Origin: Peptoanaerobacter stomatis
GTDB taxonomy: Bacteria > Bacillota > Clostridia > Peptostreptococcales > Filifactoraceae
DNA: 64,000 nucleotides
Assembly (NCBI RefSeq): GCF_000238095.2
Contig: NZ_JH815225.1
Span: 1 to 64,000, forward strand
Reading direction: 5' to 3'
The notes beneath the pieces are model-generated. The model had not been told where the DNA came from. It was given only the letters and a program-made list of their open reading frames with translations, and made no database searches. Position numbers and translations under genes: made by a program. Positions 34,770-44,438 of the stretch are shown here, in pieces; the first letter of the stretch is position 1; the number at the start of each line of letters is the position of its first letter.

Positions 34770-37700
34770 ATGAAGTGGAGCATAAATCAGCAAGACGCTA
34801 TAAACACCAGAGGAAAAAATATACTTGTATCGGCAGCCGCAGGCTCAGGGAAAACGGCAGTGCTTACGCAGAGGATAGTTGATATTATAATAAAAGAAAA
34901 AATAAGTATAGATTCTATGCTCATACTCACATTTACAAAAGCTGCTGCAAACGAGATGAAAAGTAGAATACAAAGCAGATTATATAAGTATTTGCAGGAA
35001 AACAGCAAAGATATACATATAAAAAATCAGATAGGGCTTATAGGACAAGCTAATATATCCACAATGCACGCATTTTGCGTGGGACTTTTAAGAGAAAATT
35101 TTGAAGTATTGGATATAGACCCCAATTTTACATTGGGAAACAATTCTGTGATAAGCATATTAAAAGACGAGGCTATACAAGAAATATTTGAAGAAAAATA
35201 TGAATCACAGGACGAAGATTTTTTAAACTTGGTAAATATATATTCCAAAAGAAATGATGACAGCTATCTTATAAATATAGTATATCAGATTTATACCTTC
35301 ATTCAAAGTAAAAAAGAGCCTATTAAATGGCTTTATGAACAGGCGGAAAAATATAATATAAAAAATATAAATGACAGTGAATATATGTCAGTTATGAAAA
35401 AAGATATAAGGCTTAATATTGAGAGTTTAAAAAGTATAATTCAAAATGCAATAGATTTGTGTAAAAATGCAAATTTAAAATACGAAGAAACATTAATTCA
35501 AGATATGGAAAATCTCATATATTTGGAACAAATCCTGCAAAAAGATTATGATTTGTTTATAAAAGAAGTGTCACAACTTAAATATCCTAAACTTAAATCC
35601 ATTAGAAAAACTGAAGACGTGGATATGAGTGAAGTTGAAAAAGTAAAAAATATAAGAGATTATCATATCAAAAAATATGGATTTGAAGAGTTGAAAAAAC
35701 ATAATATAACCACTTCTATATATGCCAAGCAGATGAAGGATTATTACCCTGTAATATTGAGTCTTTGCAAGCTTGTGGAAGAGTTTGAAAGCAGATATAT
35801 GGCTGCCAAATTGGAAAAAAATATATTTGATTTTAATGATTTGGAGCATCAGACTCTTAAAATATTAAGCGATGAAGATTGTGCAAATAAGCTTGAACAA
35901 AAATATAAATATATTTTTTATGATGAGTATCAAGATTCCAATGAGGTGCAGGATACTATAATACAAAAAATCGCATCTAATGATAACTTGTTTTTTGTAG
36001 GGGATGTCAAGCAGTCCATATATAGATTCAGATTGGCTGAACCTCAGATATTTATGGATAAGTATGAGCTTTACAAAACAGATGACAACAGCAAAAAAAT
36101 AGACCTTTCAGAAAATTTTAGGAGTAGTAGTGGAGTTATAGATTTTTGCAATATGATTTTTGAGAAAATTATGACAAAAGATGTGGCAGGAATTGAATAC
36201 GATGACAGTGCAAGGCTCAAATATCACACAAAAAAATATAAAAAAAGCTGTGAAATAATAAAAAATAAAAAACTGGCAGACCAAAATATAAAATTTAAAC
36301 TTTATCCGAAAAGCTCTGTAAAAATAAATATCTTAACAAATATTGAAGAAAAAAATAAGTATTCAGACTACGAAATAGAAAATGATATAGATATATCCGA
36401 TTTTGAAGATGAAGAACTTATGGCAGAGCTTACAGCCAAACAGATAATAGATATGATAAACAGCAGAAAAAATATAAATTACAGAGATATTATAATCTTA
36501 AAGCGCTCTTTAAAAGGCAGTGTCAATATCTATTCAAGAGTGTTTAAAAAGCATAACATACCTCTGTTTATAGATTATTCTCAGGCTGTTTTTGAAGTTT
36601 TGGAAGTATCATTGTTCATAGATTTTTTGAAAATAATAGATAATATAAGGCAAGATGAAGCATTACTTGCAGTATTGTTGTCATCTATAGGTAAATTTGA
36701 CATAGACGATATAACAAAGATAAAAATTTATGATATGAAAGAAAAATATTTTTATAACATATTTTTTAAATATGCAAGAGAAGTGCAAGATGAATTATCG
36801 GAAAAAATTGCGAAATTTATAAAAAAGATAGAAAATTATGCGGATATAGAAAGATATATGCAGCTTGATGAATTCATAGATTATATTATGACGGACAGCT
36901 CGTACAAAGATTATATAAGCACTATGCCTCAAGGAGAAATGAGAGTTCAAAACTTGGAGATAATAAACGAAAAAGCAAGAGAGTTTATACAAAACGAAAA
37001 TAAATCTTTGTTTCACTTCCTCATGTATATAGATGCCATATTAAAAAATAAATCGGATGATATAACGCCGAAATCAATATCTAAAGAGCAAAATTTGGTA
37101 AGACTTATGTCCATTCATAAATCAAAAGGCTTGGAATCTCGTATAGTTATAATAAATGACTTGCAAAAAAAATTCAATATGCAGGATAAAAACAAGGCGA
37201 TATTGCTTGATGCAAAATATGGAATAGGCAGTAATTATGTGGATACACAAGACGATTATTATATGCCCACGCTTGCTAAAAAAGCTGTTTTATCAGAATA
37301 TGAATCAGGAGCAAGAGCAGAAGAGATAAGAATATTATATGTGGCACTTACAAGAGCAAAAAATGAGATAATATTAAATTCAATAGGCAAAACGCCATAT
37401 TATAAGCTTATGGAAAATATAAGAACAGGTTTTTTTCCAAAAGGCTTGGACAGCATAAATAATTATCAAGATTTTATATTATATGCCATAGCTGATGACA
37501 TAAGAGATAACTTATCTCATACTAAATTATATCAGTTTAATGAAATAGAAATAAAAGATATAATATTGTCAGAAGAAGAAAAAACGGATGTAAGACAAAA
37601 ATTTGAAGATATGCTTAAAAATATATCGCTAAGTGAAGAAGAAAAAAAATTGATAAGAGAAAAATACACATATGACTATGAATACAAAGATTATATAACA

Positions 37701-38288
37701 AAACAGGTTAAAACTTCCGTAACATCTCTTGCGAAAAAAAATATTGAACTTAAATCGAAGTATATTGTAGAAAAATTGTTTGATTACGATTATCATAAAA
37801 AACTCAATGATTTTACACCTGAAAAAATAGGAACACTGAATCACTTATTCTTGCAGCATATAGATTTTAAAAAAGACTATACTTCGGATGATTTGGAAAA
37901 ACAGCTTGCAGATATGATAAAATCAGATTTTATAACTCAAGAAGAAAGTGAAGTTATAAACTTGAAACAAGTATATAATTTTATAAAATCAGACATAGGA
38001 AAGAGAATAAAAAAATCTCAAAATATATATCAGGAAGAATCTTTTATAGACAGCTATGACGGTACATTGTTAAGCGGTGTGATAGACTTGTTTTTTGAAG
38101 AAGACAATCATTTGGTACTGCTCGATTACAAGACGGATTCTGTAAGAAAAGAAGATGTGAAAGAGCATGCACAAATGTATAAAGAGCAGATAAATTTATA
38201 TAAAACAGCGTTAAACAAGGCATTTGACAAAGAAGTAAAGCAAAGCTATATATATTTTCTAAGTGTGGGAGAGATAGTCGAGATATGA
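34770..38288 (+). CDS. addA: Helicase-nuclease AddA
   Basis: The helicase and one nuclease subunit of AddAB, which resects double-strand breaks for recombination. It has 1172 residues. The UvrD-type helicase motifs are visible: Walker A SAAAGSGKTAVL near residue 21, DEYQDSNEVQD, GDVKQSIYRFR, MSIHKSKGLES and EIRILYVALTRAKNE. The C-terminal RecB-like nuclease has LVLLDYKTDSV. Length is normal for Firmicutes. AddB normally supplies the second nuclease and is often encoded directly upstream; here there is only a 958-base non-coding gap, so addB must be elsewhere or missing. Confidence 0.94.
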   Translation: MKWSINQQDAINTRGKNILVSAAAGSGKTAVLTQRIVDIIIKEKISIDSMLILTFTKAAANEMKSRIQSRLYKYLQENSKDIHIKNQIGLIGQANISTMHAFCVGLLRENFEVLDIDPNFTLGNNSVISILKDEAIQEIFEEKYESQDEDFLNLVNIYSKRNDDSYLINIVYQIYTFIQSKKEPIKWLYEQAEKYNIKNINDSEYMSVMKKDIRLNIESLKSIIQNAIDLCKNANLKYEETLIQDMENLIYLEQILQKDYDLFIKEVSQLKYPKLKSIRKTEDVDMSEVEKVKNIRDYHIKKYGFEELKKHNITTSIYAKQMKDYYPVILSLCKLVEEFESRYMAAKLEKNIFDFNDLEHQTLKILSDEDCANKLEQKYKYIFYDEYQDSNEVQDTIIQKIASNDNLFFVGDVKQSIYRFRLAEPQIFMDKYELYKTDDNSKKIDLSENFRSSSGVIDFCNMIFEKIMTKDVAGIEYDDSARLKYHTKKYKKSCEIIKNKKLADQNIKFKLYPKSSVKINILTNIEEKNKYSDYEIENDIDISDFEDEELMAELTAKQIIDMINSRKNINYRDIIILKRSLKGSVNIYSRVFKKHNIPLFIDYSQAVFEVLEVSLFIDFLKIIDNIRQDEALLAVLLSSIGKFDIDDITKIKIYDMKEKYFYNIFFKYAREVQDELSEKIAKFIKKIENYADIERYMQLDEFIDYIMTDSSYKDYISTMPQGEMRVQNLEIINEKAREFIQNENKSLFHFLMYIDAILKNKSDDITPKSISKEQNLVRLMSIHKSKGLESRIVIINDLQKKFNMQDKNKAILLDAKYGIGSNYVDTQDDYYMPTLAKKAVLSEYESGARAEEIRILYVALTRAKNEIILNSIGKTPYYKLMENIRTGFFPKGLDSINNYQDFILYAIADDIRDNLSHTKLYQFNEIEIKDIILSEEEKTDVRQKFEDMLKNISLSEEEKKLIREKYTYDYEYKDYITKQVKTSVTSLAKKNIELKSKYIVEKLFDYDYHKKLNDFTPEKIGTLNHLFLQHIDFKKDYTSDDLEKQLADMIKSDFITQEESEVINLKQVYNFIKSDIGKRIKKSQNIYQEESFIDSYDGTLLSGVIDLFFEEDNHLVLLDYKTDSVRKEDVKEHAQMYKEQINLYKTALNKAFDKEVKQSYIYFLSVGEIVEI

Positions 38289-38503
38289 TGAAAAAACATA
38301 TTTTGAATTGTCAAAAATAATTTGAGCCTATCTTAATTTATACTAAGCACTAATTAAAAGTATATTATAAAATGTCCTTAAAAGTTATATTTTTTCAAAA
38401 TAATAAATATATAAAATTTAGAAATAATATGATTTTTAACGGAGTTTGGTATTAAATAAAATGTAGCATAAAATTGAATTTTTATAAAATAAAAAAGATT
38501 TTT

Positions 38504-38559
38504 TGAAGGTGTAAAATTATATGCGAAAATATATTTTTCGATATAATTTTATAACCTTT
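38504..38559. repeat. Long imperfect palindrome before the rny promoter
   Basis: GAAGGTGTAAAATTATAT on the left pairs with ATATAATTTTATAACCTT on the right. The inner GCGAAAATAT and ATATTTTTCG continue the stem to about 25 bp with few mismatches. It ends 3 bases before the -35 box of rny. It may be a terminator relic, an operator, or another short repeat. Confidence 0.5.
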
Positions 38560-38561
38560 TC

Positions 38562-38590
38562 TTGACATTATTTTTCATACATATTACAAT
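38562..38590 (+). promoter_or_regulatory. Sigma-A promoter for rny
   Basis: A perfect -35 TTGACA (38562-38567), a 17-base spacer and TACAAT (38585-38590). The predicted transcript has a leader of about 265 bases. Confidence 0.75.
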
Positions 38591-38860
38591 TATAGAGTAG
38601 TTTTTGTTTTTAATTATCTGAATGTAAATATTAAAAAGTGAAAAAATATTTAAATCTTTAAGAAAGGAAGTAATCAAAGGCATAGTAAATCTTATGTTTA
38701 AAAAGCAGGTTCTAATTTAAAGGATTAAGTTCAAAATTCCATTTACAATTATTTTAATTTTGAAAAATAAATGTTTTAAAAATTGGCAAAATATTTAATC
38801 TTTAATGATTATACTTTTAATGTTTGTGATTATTTCCTGAAAAGATTTTAGGAGGTGGTC

Positions 38861-40405
38861 ATTATTACAGATTTAAAAATTTTATTTCCATGCTTAATCA
38901 CAGCTGTTATTTTCTTGGTAATAGGCTTTTTTATAAGAAAATACACGTCTGAGAAGAAAATTGGAACAGCGGAAACTTATGTCAAAGAATTAATTGAAAA
39001 ATCTCAAAAAGACGCAGAAGCTCAAAAGAAAGAAAAGATAATTGAAGCTAAAGAAGAAATTCATAAAATGCGTAATGAGTATGACAAAGAGTACAAGGAT
39101 AGAAGAAATGAACTACAAAAATTTGAAAAAAGATTAGTACAAAAAGAAGAAACTCTCGACAAAAAGATATTGCAGGTTGAAGAAAAAGACAAAAAATTGG
39201 CGGATGTAAAAACTCAACTGATTGAAAAAGAAAAAGAAGTAGACGAAATCAAGGAACAACAGATAAGAAAACTTGAAGACATATCAAATCTTACATTAGA
39301 CGAGGCAAAAAAATATGTCCTTGAGATTTCTGAAAAAGAAGTGAGATATGAGCTGTCCGCAAAGATTAAAGAACTTGAAATGCAAGCTAAAGAAGAAGCT
39401 GACAATAAGGCAAGAGAAATTGTTGCTTATGCTATACAAAGAGTTGCAGCCGAGCAAGTATCAGAAACTACTGTAAGCGTGGTAAATCTTCCAAATGATG
39501 AAATGAAAGGAAGAATTATAGGTAGAGAGGGTAGAAACATAAGAGCTATAGAAAATCTTACAGGTGTGGATTTGATAGTAGACGATACACCTGAAGCTGT
39601 CGTATTATCATCTTTTAGCCCTATAAGAAGAGAGATTGCAAGATTGGCTTTGGAAAAATTGATTGCAGATGGAAGAATACATCCGGCAAGAATAGAAGAA
39701 ATGGTTGAAAAAGCTAAAAAAGAAGTGGATAAGGCTATAAAAGAGTATGGCGAAAAAGCACTTATGGATACTGGAATATATGGTGTACATCCTGAAATTG
39801 TAAAACTTATGGGGATGTTACATTATAGAACAAGCTATGGACAAAATGTACTCAATCACTCAATAGAAATATCACATCTTTGCGGAGTTATTGCATCAGA
39901 ACTTGGTGCAGATGTAAAGATAGCAAAAAGAGCAGGACTCTTCCATGATATAGGTAAAGCTGTTGACCATGAAATGGAAGGAACACATGTAGAAATAGGG
40001 ATGGATTTATTAAAGAGATATAAAGAATCTTCAGAAGTTATACATGCAATGTCAACACATCATGGTGATTATGAGCCTCAAACAGTTGAAGCGGTAATAG
40101 TTACAGCGGCCGATGCAATATCAGCTGCAAGACCGGGAGCAAGAAGAGAAACTCTTGAAACCTATATAAAACGTCTTGAAAAATTGGAAGAAATAGCAAA
40201 CTCATTCACAGAAGTAGAAAAATCTTTTGCAATACAAGCAGGTAGAGAAGTAAGAATAATGGTAAAACCTGAAAAAATAAGTGATGCTTTATTACCAAAA
40301 CTTGCAAGAGATGTTTCAAAAATGATTGAAAAAGAAATGGAATACCCGGGTCAAATAAAAGTAAGCATAATAAGAGAAACAAGAACGGTAGATTATGCAA
40401 AATAG
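38861..40405 (+). CDS. rny: Ribonuclease Y
   Basis: Membrane-anchored endoribonuclease of mRNA decay, about 515 residues. It has an N-terminal membrane helix (about 7-26), a long coiled coil (about 30-190), a KH domain ([26 protein letters not shown] is the core region) and an HD domain ([13 protein letters not shown] and STHHGDYEP). The start is unusual: an in-frame TAG ends at 38851, the only GTG (38855) is part of the AGGAGGTGG ribosome site, and no ATG, GTG or TTG follows before codon 19. ATT at 38861 sits 5 bases after AGGAGG (38850-38855); ATT 38864 is the alternative. A transcription terminator follows the gene. Confidence 0.92.
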   Translation: MITDLKILFPCLITAVIFLVIGFFIRKYTSEKKIGTAETYVKELIEKSQKDAEAQKKEKIIEAKEEIHKMRNEYDKEYKDRRNELQKFEKRLVQKEETLDKKILQVEEKDKKLADVKTQLIEKEKEVDEIKEQQIRKLEDISNLTLDEAKKYVLEISEKEVRYELSAKIKELEMQAKEEADNKAREIVAYAIQRVAAEQVSETTVSVVNLPNDEMKGRIIGREGRNIRAIENLTGVDLIVDDTPEAVVLSSFSPIRREIARLALEKLIADGRIHPARIEEMVEKAKKEVDKAIKEYGEKALMDTGIYGVHPEIVKLMGMLHYRTSYGQNVLNHSIEISHLCGVIASELGADVKIAKRAGLFHDIGKAVDHEMEGTHVEIGMDLLKRYKESSEVIHAMSTHHGDYEPQTVEAVIVTAADAISAARPGARRETLETYIKRLEKLEEIANSFTEVEKSFAIQAGREVRIMVKPEKISDALLPKLARDVSKMIEKEMEYPGQIKVSIIRETRTVDYAK

Positions 40406-40426
40406 ATAGTAAATATTTGATTAATT

Positions 40427-40473
40427 AATATGTATTTTGAGAGAATTTATTTTTCTTGAAATACATATTTTTT
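40427..40473 (+). terminator. Terminator after rny
   Basis: AATATGTATTT (40427-40437) pairs with AAATACATATT (40459-40469), followed by a T-run. The loop is about 21 bases. Confidence 0.7.
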
Positions 40474-40511
40474 ATATATTGATTTTTATACTATTATCAA
40501 ATATTAATACT

Positions 40512-40640
40512 TATACTAAACTTCTATAAAATAACTACATAAAAAAGAAGAAACTAAGATATAATATACTTTAAAAAATATGGTTAAAAGTGTATCTTTA
40601 AGGCGTTGAGTAGTAGTATCTATTTAATGGAATATTAATA
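40512..40640. repeat. MITE-like repeat, copy C1
   Basis: Very similar over its whole length to 56346-56476. Shared blocks in order: TACTAAACTTCTATAAAATA, AAGATATAATA, CTTTAAAAAATATG, GTATCTTTAAG, GTCTATTT-like, AATATTAATA. The ends are imperfect inverted repeats (TATACTAA with TTAATA). Confidence 0.65.
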
Positions 40641-40680
40641 CTTAATAGAATTATGAGTGTATTTAACGAAAAAATCCATG

Positions 40681-40752
40681 ATTTATACTAATATCCAATT
40701 AAATAGACACTTTATAGTAGTACGTGTTATTTCAAATAGATTTTAGTATTAA
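40681..40752. repeat. MITE-like repeat, copy P3 (short)
   Basis: Starts TTATACTAATATCCAATTAA followed by ATAGACAC, and ends CAAATAGATTTTAGTATTAA. These are the same two ends as copy P1 at 5067. The middle differs and is shorter. Confidence 0.45.
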
Positions 40753-40846
40753 ATAACGCTAATAATTTATTACATTAAGATATTCATAAATTATGATTTG
40801 TATTAATTTTATATCTACATTATAACAAAGTAAAGGAGAAGATAAT

Positions 40847-41872
40847 ATGTATAGCTTTTTGAACGATTACAATGAGATTGCCCACGAAAGAATATTAAAA
40901 GCCATAATTGAAAATAATTATGTTCAAACATACGGATATGGAGAAGATGAGTTTTGTGAAAATGCAAAAAATATAATAAAACAAAAGTTTGAATGTGAAA
41001 ACAGCGATATATATTTTTTTATGGCAGGAACACAGACCAATTTGACAATAATAGATTATATGCTGAAATCATATGAAGGTATTATAGCAACAGATACGGC
41101 ACATATAAATGTGCATGAAGCAAGCGCAATAGAAGCGTGTGGACACAAAATAATTACAGTGCCAAATAAAAATGGAAAGTTGTTACCTCAGCAGATAGAA
41201 AAAATATATACAAAGCATTTATCAGACGATCATATGACACTTCCAAAAGCAGTATACATATCAGAAACAACAGAATTAGGCACAATATATAAAAAACAGG
41301 AGCTTGTAGATATATATAATGTTTGTAAAAAGTATGGACTTTATTTGTTTGTAGATGGAGCAAGGCTCGGCAGTGCACTTACAGCGAGAGAAAATGACAT
41401 CAAAATAACAGATTTATCTAAATACAGCGATGTGTTTTACATAGGCGGTACAAAAAATGGGGCAATGCTCGGAGAGGCACTTGTAATAAATAATGAGGAT
41501 TTAAAGCCGAATTTTGTAAGACAGATGAAATGCAAAGGCAGTATATATGCCAAAGGGAAAGTACAAGGAATAGAGTTTTACGAATTGTTTAAGGATGATT
41601 TATATTTTGAGCTTGCAAGACATTCCAACCATATGGCATACAAGATATATGACAGCTTGCAAGATGATTATGAGTTTTTGGAAAAAGTACAATCCAATCA
41701 AATATTTATGATATTAAAAAATGATATATTAAAAGAACTCGGAAAAGAGTTTGTATTTTCAAAAGTAGAAAGTATAGATGAAAATAAGACTTCGATAAGA
41801 CTTGTAACATCATGGGCGACAAAGGAAGAAGAAGTTGATAAGCTTATAAAATTTTTGAAAAAATATATATGA
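40847..41872 (+). CDS. Low-specificity L-threonine aldolase / beta-eliminating lyase family
   Basis: A PLP enzyme of 341 residues that cleaves threonine or allo-threonine to glycine and acetaldehyde. Motifs: MAGTQTNLT, the aspartate-containing LFVDGARLGSAL and the PLP lysine in YIGGTKNGAMLGEA. The AAGGAG ribosome site is well placed. It is a single gene between long repeat-bearing gaps. Related family members act on other beta-hydroxy amino acids, so the exact substrate is inferred. Confidence 0.88.
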   Translation: MYSFLNDYNEIAHERILKAIIENNYVQTYGYGEDEFCENAKNIIKQKFECENSDIYFFMAGTQTNLTIIDYMLKSYEGIIATDTAHINVHEASAIEACGHKIITVPNKNGKLLPQQIEKIYTKHLSDDHMTLPKAVYISETTELGTIYKKQELVDIYNVCKKYGLYLFVDGARLGSALTARENDIKITDLSKYSDVFYIGGTKNGAMLGEALVINNEDLKPNFVRQMKCKGSIYAKGKVQGIEFYELFKDDLYFELARHSNHMAYKIYDSLQDDYEFLEKVQSNQIFMILKNDILKELGKEFVFSKVESIDENKTSIRLVTSWATKEEEVDKLIKFLKKYI

Positions 41873-42217
41873 GATTAAAAATTTATATTATGAATATAAT
41901 AGAGATATCATTATCTAATTAAATATGAATGTTTTTTAATATGATGCTCAAATATATTTTGCTTGGAGAATTTTTTATAAATATAAGTAAAGCAGATTTT
42001 TATAAAATAGTGTTAGTTTCACTTGCAAAATAATTTGAGCATATTTTATGCTAATATATAATGTAACAGTATAGATAACTTGTTTAGTACTAAAACTATC
42101 TTCTGTAAATAGCTATGTAATGTTAAAATGTAAAAAACATAAATTTTTCAACTACATAATTATAATGTACTTGAAATTACTATTTAGCATCATTAATAAT
42201 GGGAATGTTATTATTTA
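41873..42217. other. Gap between threonine aldolase and prepilin genes
   Basis: 345 bases between converging genes. Most of it is repeat copy B2. No gene seen. Confidence 0.55.
41905..42060. repeat. MITE-like repeat, copy B2
   Basis: TGCTCAAATATATTTTGC (41945-41962) pairs with GCAAAATAATTTGAGCA (42025-42041) to form a long-armed hairpin. The left flank TATCTAATTAAATATGAATG and the sequence inside the arms match copy B1 at 57351 closely. Confidence 0.65.
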
Positions 42218-42604
42218 TTAATCTTTTTTATCGTTTTCTTTTTTCTTGAATTCTTTTGTTTCGCCTTTATCTATAAACGTTTTTCCGCCTGCAGATACAG
42301 TGACTTTTTTAGCTGTATCAAATTCTACTGTAAATTCATCGCCATTATATTTTGATTTTGGCATAGTACCGTAAATTTCTTCTATGTAGTTTTTCAGTTT
42401 TGTTTTATCAGTATCTTTATTTTCTATGTAATAAGTTTTTGCCTGTTGTTCTAATTGCAATGCGACAGCCAAATCTGTATTATATTTTTGTTTATCTACT
42501 ATATTCATATACATTGGTATAGCTACAGAGCTTATGATTACTATAAGCGAAACGGCTGCTATTATTTCCAACAGCGTAAATCCTTTTTTCTTTCTGATTT
42601 TCAT
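42218..42604 (-). CDS. Type IV prepilin-like protein
   Basis: A 128-residue pseudopilin. A short basic leader (MKIRKKKG) precedes the prepilin peptidase site G-FTLLE, followed by a hydrophobic helix (about 9-32) and a small, Lys-rich soluble domain with a charged tail. It resembles ComGC or type II/IV major pilins. It is alone: no pilus ATPase, membrane platform or prepilin peptidase is in the window. AGGAGG is upstream on the minus strand. It could be a minor pilin or a stray copy. Confidence 0.88.
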   Translation of the reverse strand: MKIRKKKGFTLLEIIAAVSLIVIISSVAIPMYMNIVDKQKYNTDLAVALQLEQQAKTYYIENKDTDKTKLKNYIEEIYGTMPKSKYNGDEFTVEFDTAKKVTVSAGGKTFIDKGETKEFKKKENDKKD

Positions 42605-42924
42605 AAAAACCCTCCTTGGCCAAAATTATGTTTCATATTCAAAGTTAATATAAATGGTGAATATTCTTGCTTTTAATGTTAATACTCTCAATAGAATAAT
42701 AGATAATTTATGGTAGTATTGGTTTACACCAAAATTATTACAGGATTTATTCATAATAATTATAGCATTTTTTACGTACTTTTAAAATATATAATTTTAA
42801 TATCTAAACGTTAAAAAAATAGCAAAAATTGATATTTTTTACTTATAAAAAAAGATATTTTCTTTTTTTGTAATATAGTGTATTATAGTGGAGTAAACAA
42901 TTTATTATAGGAGGTAAGTTTTTT
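42605..42924. other. Divergent gap between prepilin and cysteine desulfidase genes
   Basis: 320 bases. A short remnant with the A-family left end (AATACTCTCAATAGAATAAT near 42680) is present. No clear promoter box was identified for either side. Confidence 0.45.
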
Positions 42925-44202
42925 ATGCAGGAAATTAGCAGACAGCTATTAAAGCTGGTCTATCAGGATGTAAAACCGGCTATCGGGTGTACCGAGCCTG
43001 TTGCTGTAGCTTTTGCAGGGAGTGTGTGCAAAAAATACGTAACGGGCGGTATAAAAAAAATTGTATTGACTACAAGCAAAAATATTTATAAGAACGGCAA
43101 GTCGGTAATGGTACCACATACTAACGGAAAAGCTGGATTAAAATTGGCATTTTGTCTTGGAGTTTTGTTTGGAGACGAGAGTAAAAAATTGACAGTTTTA
43201 TCTGATGTTAATGAACAGAATTTGTCAGAGACATTAAATTTTATGCAAAATTGTGATATTTTGGAGGAAATAGAATGCGAATCTCCAAGCATATATATAA
43301 AAGCGGATGTTATAACTGAAAACGAAGCTATACAAGTAATAGTTGCAAGTGCACATACTAATGTTGTACTTATTAAAGTCAATGAGGAAATTATATTCAG
43401 CAAAAATATTTGTGATACTTCATCTTCTGATGATGAGCTTGTAAGTGAGCTTGATTTTGATAAAATCATACAAATATCTGATGATATAGATTTTGATGAG
43501 CTTTTTTTATTAAAAGAAGGCATAAATATGAATATCAAAGCTTTTCACGAAGCATTGGAAAATACATATGCACTCAATATAGGTAAGACTTTAAAAGATT
43601 TGCAAGATAAAAATATATTGGGAAATGATATAATAACAACAATAAGGATAGCCACTTCATCGGCAGCGGATATGAGAATGGGTGGAGGGAATTTGCCTAT
43701 AATGACGAGCGGTGGTAGCGGAAATCAAGGAATAGGGGTGATACTTCCTTTATACTTGGTTGCTGAAAAAGAAAATGTAGGCGAAGAAAAAATGTTAAGA
43801 GCCATATTCCTTGCAAACGCAGTAAATAAATATGTAAAATTATACAGCGGTAAATTGTCAGGAATGTGCGGTTGTGCTATAGGTGCAGGTGTGGGTGTAT
43901 GTGCAGGTATGACATATATGCTTGGTGGCAACAACGAACAGATAAAAGGCTCATGTAATAATTTGCTTGCTAATTTGACAGGTATGATATGTGACGGAGC
44001 AAAAGATAATTGTTCACTTAAATTGGCATCTTCTGCAAGTGAGGCTGTAATCAGCTCATATTTAGCATTAAACGGTGTTATAGTCAATAAAAATGTCGGA
44101 ATAATAGGCTGTGATATAGAAAATACTATAAAAAATGTTGGAATATTATGTAATCAAGGTTTCAAATATTCAGATGACATAATGCTTAATATAATAAGAT
44201 GA
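42925..44202 (+). CDS. cyuA: L-cysteine desulfidase / serine dehydratase-alpha-like Fe-S enzyme (CyuA/UPF0597 family)
   Basis: 425 residues. The N-terminus VKPAIGCTEPVAVAFA is the family signature. Later Cys residues in MCGCAIGAGVGVCAG and in CDGAKDNCSLKLA fit binding of a 4Fe-4S cluster. Family members release sulfide, ammonia and pyruvate from L-cysteine, and are related to L-serine dehydratase alpha chains. The downstream neighbour is an amino-acid symporter, suggesting uptake and breakdown of cysteine or serine. GGAGG upstream is good. Substrate not fixed by sequence. Confidence 0.88.
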   Translation: MQEISRQLLKLVYQDVKPAIGCTEPVAVAFAGSVCKKYVTGGIKKIVLTTSKNIYKNGKSVMVPHTNGKAGLKLAFCLGVLFGDESKKLTVLSDVNEQNLSETLNFMQNCDILEEIECESPSIYIKADVITENEAIQVIVASAHTNVVLIKVNEEIIFSKNICDTSSSDDELVSELDFDKIIQISDDIDFDELFLLKEGINMNIKAFHEALENTYALNIGKTLKDLQDKNILGNDIITTIRIATSSAADMRMGGGNLPIMTSGGSGNQGIGVILPLYLVAEKENVGEEKMLRAIFLANAVNKYVKLYSGKLSGMCGCAIGAGVGVCAGMTYMLGGNNEQIKGSCNNLLANLTGMICDGAKDNCSLKLASSASEAVISSYLALNGVIVNKNVGIIGCDIENTIKNVGILCNQGFKYSDDIMLNIIR

Positions 44203-44438
44203 CTTTTATATTACCAACGCACAAGCAATTATACAATTTTAAAATAATATAACTAATGTTTTCTAAAATTCTGTGAACAGCTTTATAATTTATTAGATTA
44301 AAAACAATATTTTCTACAATACTATAATATTTATTCATTGTTTTATGTAGAATAAAAAATTATAATATATTCTTATATTAAATTTTGTAAATATTTTTAC
44401 TTAAAACGTATTTATTTTTATATTAAGGAGGCATTATA

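Larger units (their letters stand above)
38289..38860. other. addA-rny intergenic region
   Basis: 572 bases. Starts with a fragment of the B-type repeat (right-arm sequence AATTTGAGCCTATCTTAATT near 38318). It then holds a long imperfect palindrome (38504-38559), the rny promoter (38562-38590) and a leader of about 265 bases. No gene seen. Confidence 0.55.
40474..40846. other. Repeat-rich gap between rny and threonine aldolase
   Basis: Non-coding. Holds repeat copy C1 (40512-40640) and, after it, a P-type repeat (40681-40752), then the AAGGAG ribosome site of the next gene. Confidence 0.55.

Noticed and set aside
40512-40640. CRISPR array or regularly spaced repeats
   Set aside because: Repeats in this window are dispersed single copies with different spacers of kilobases, and no cas genes are present.
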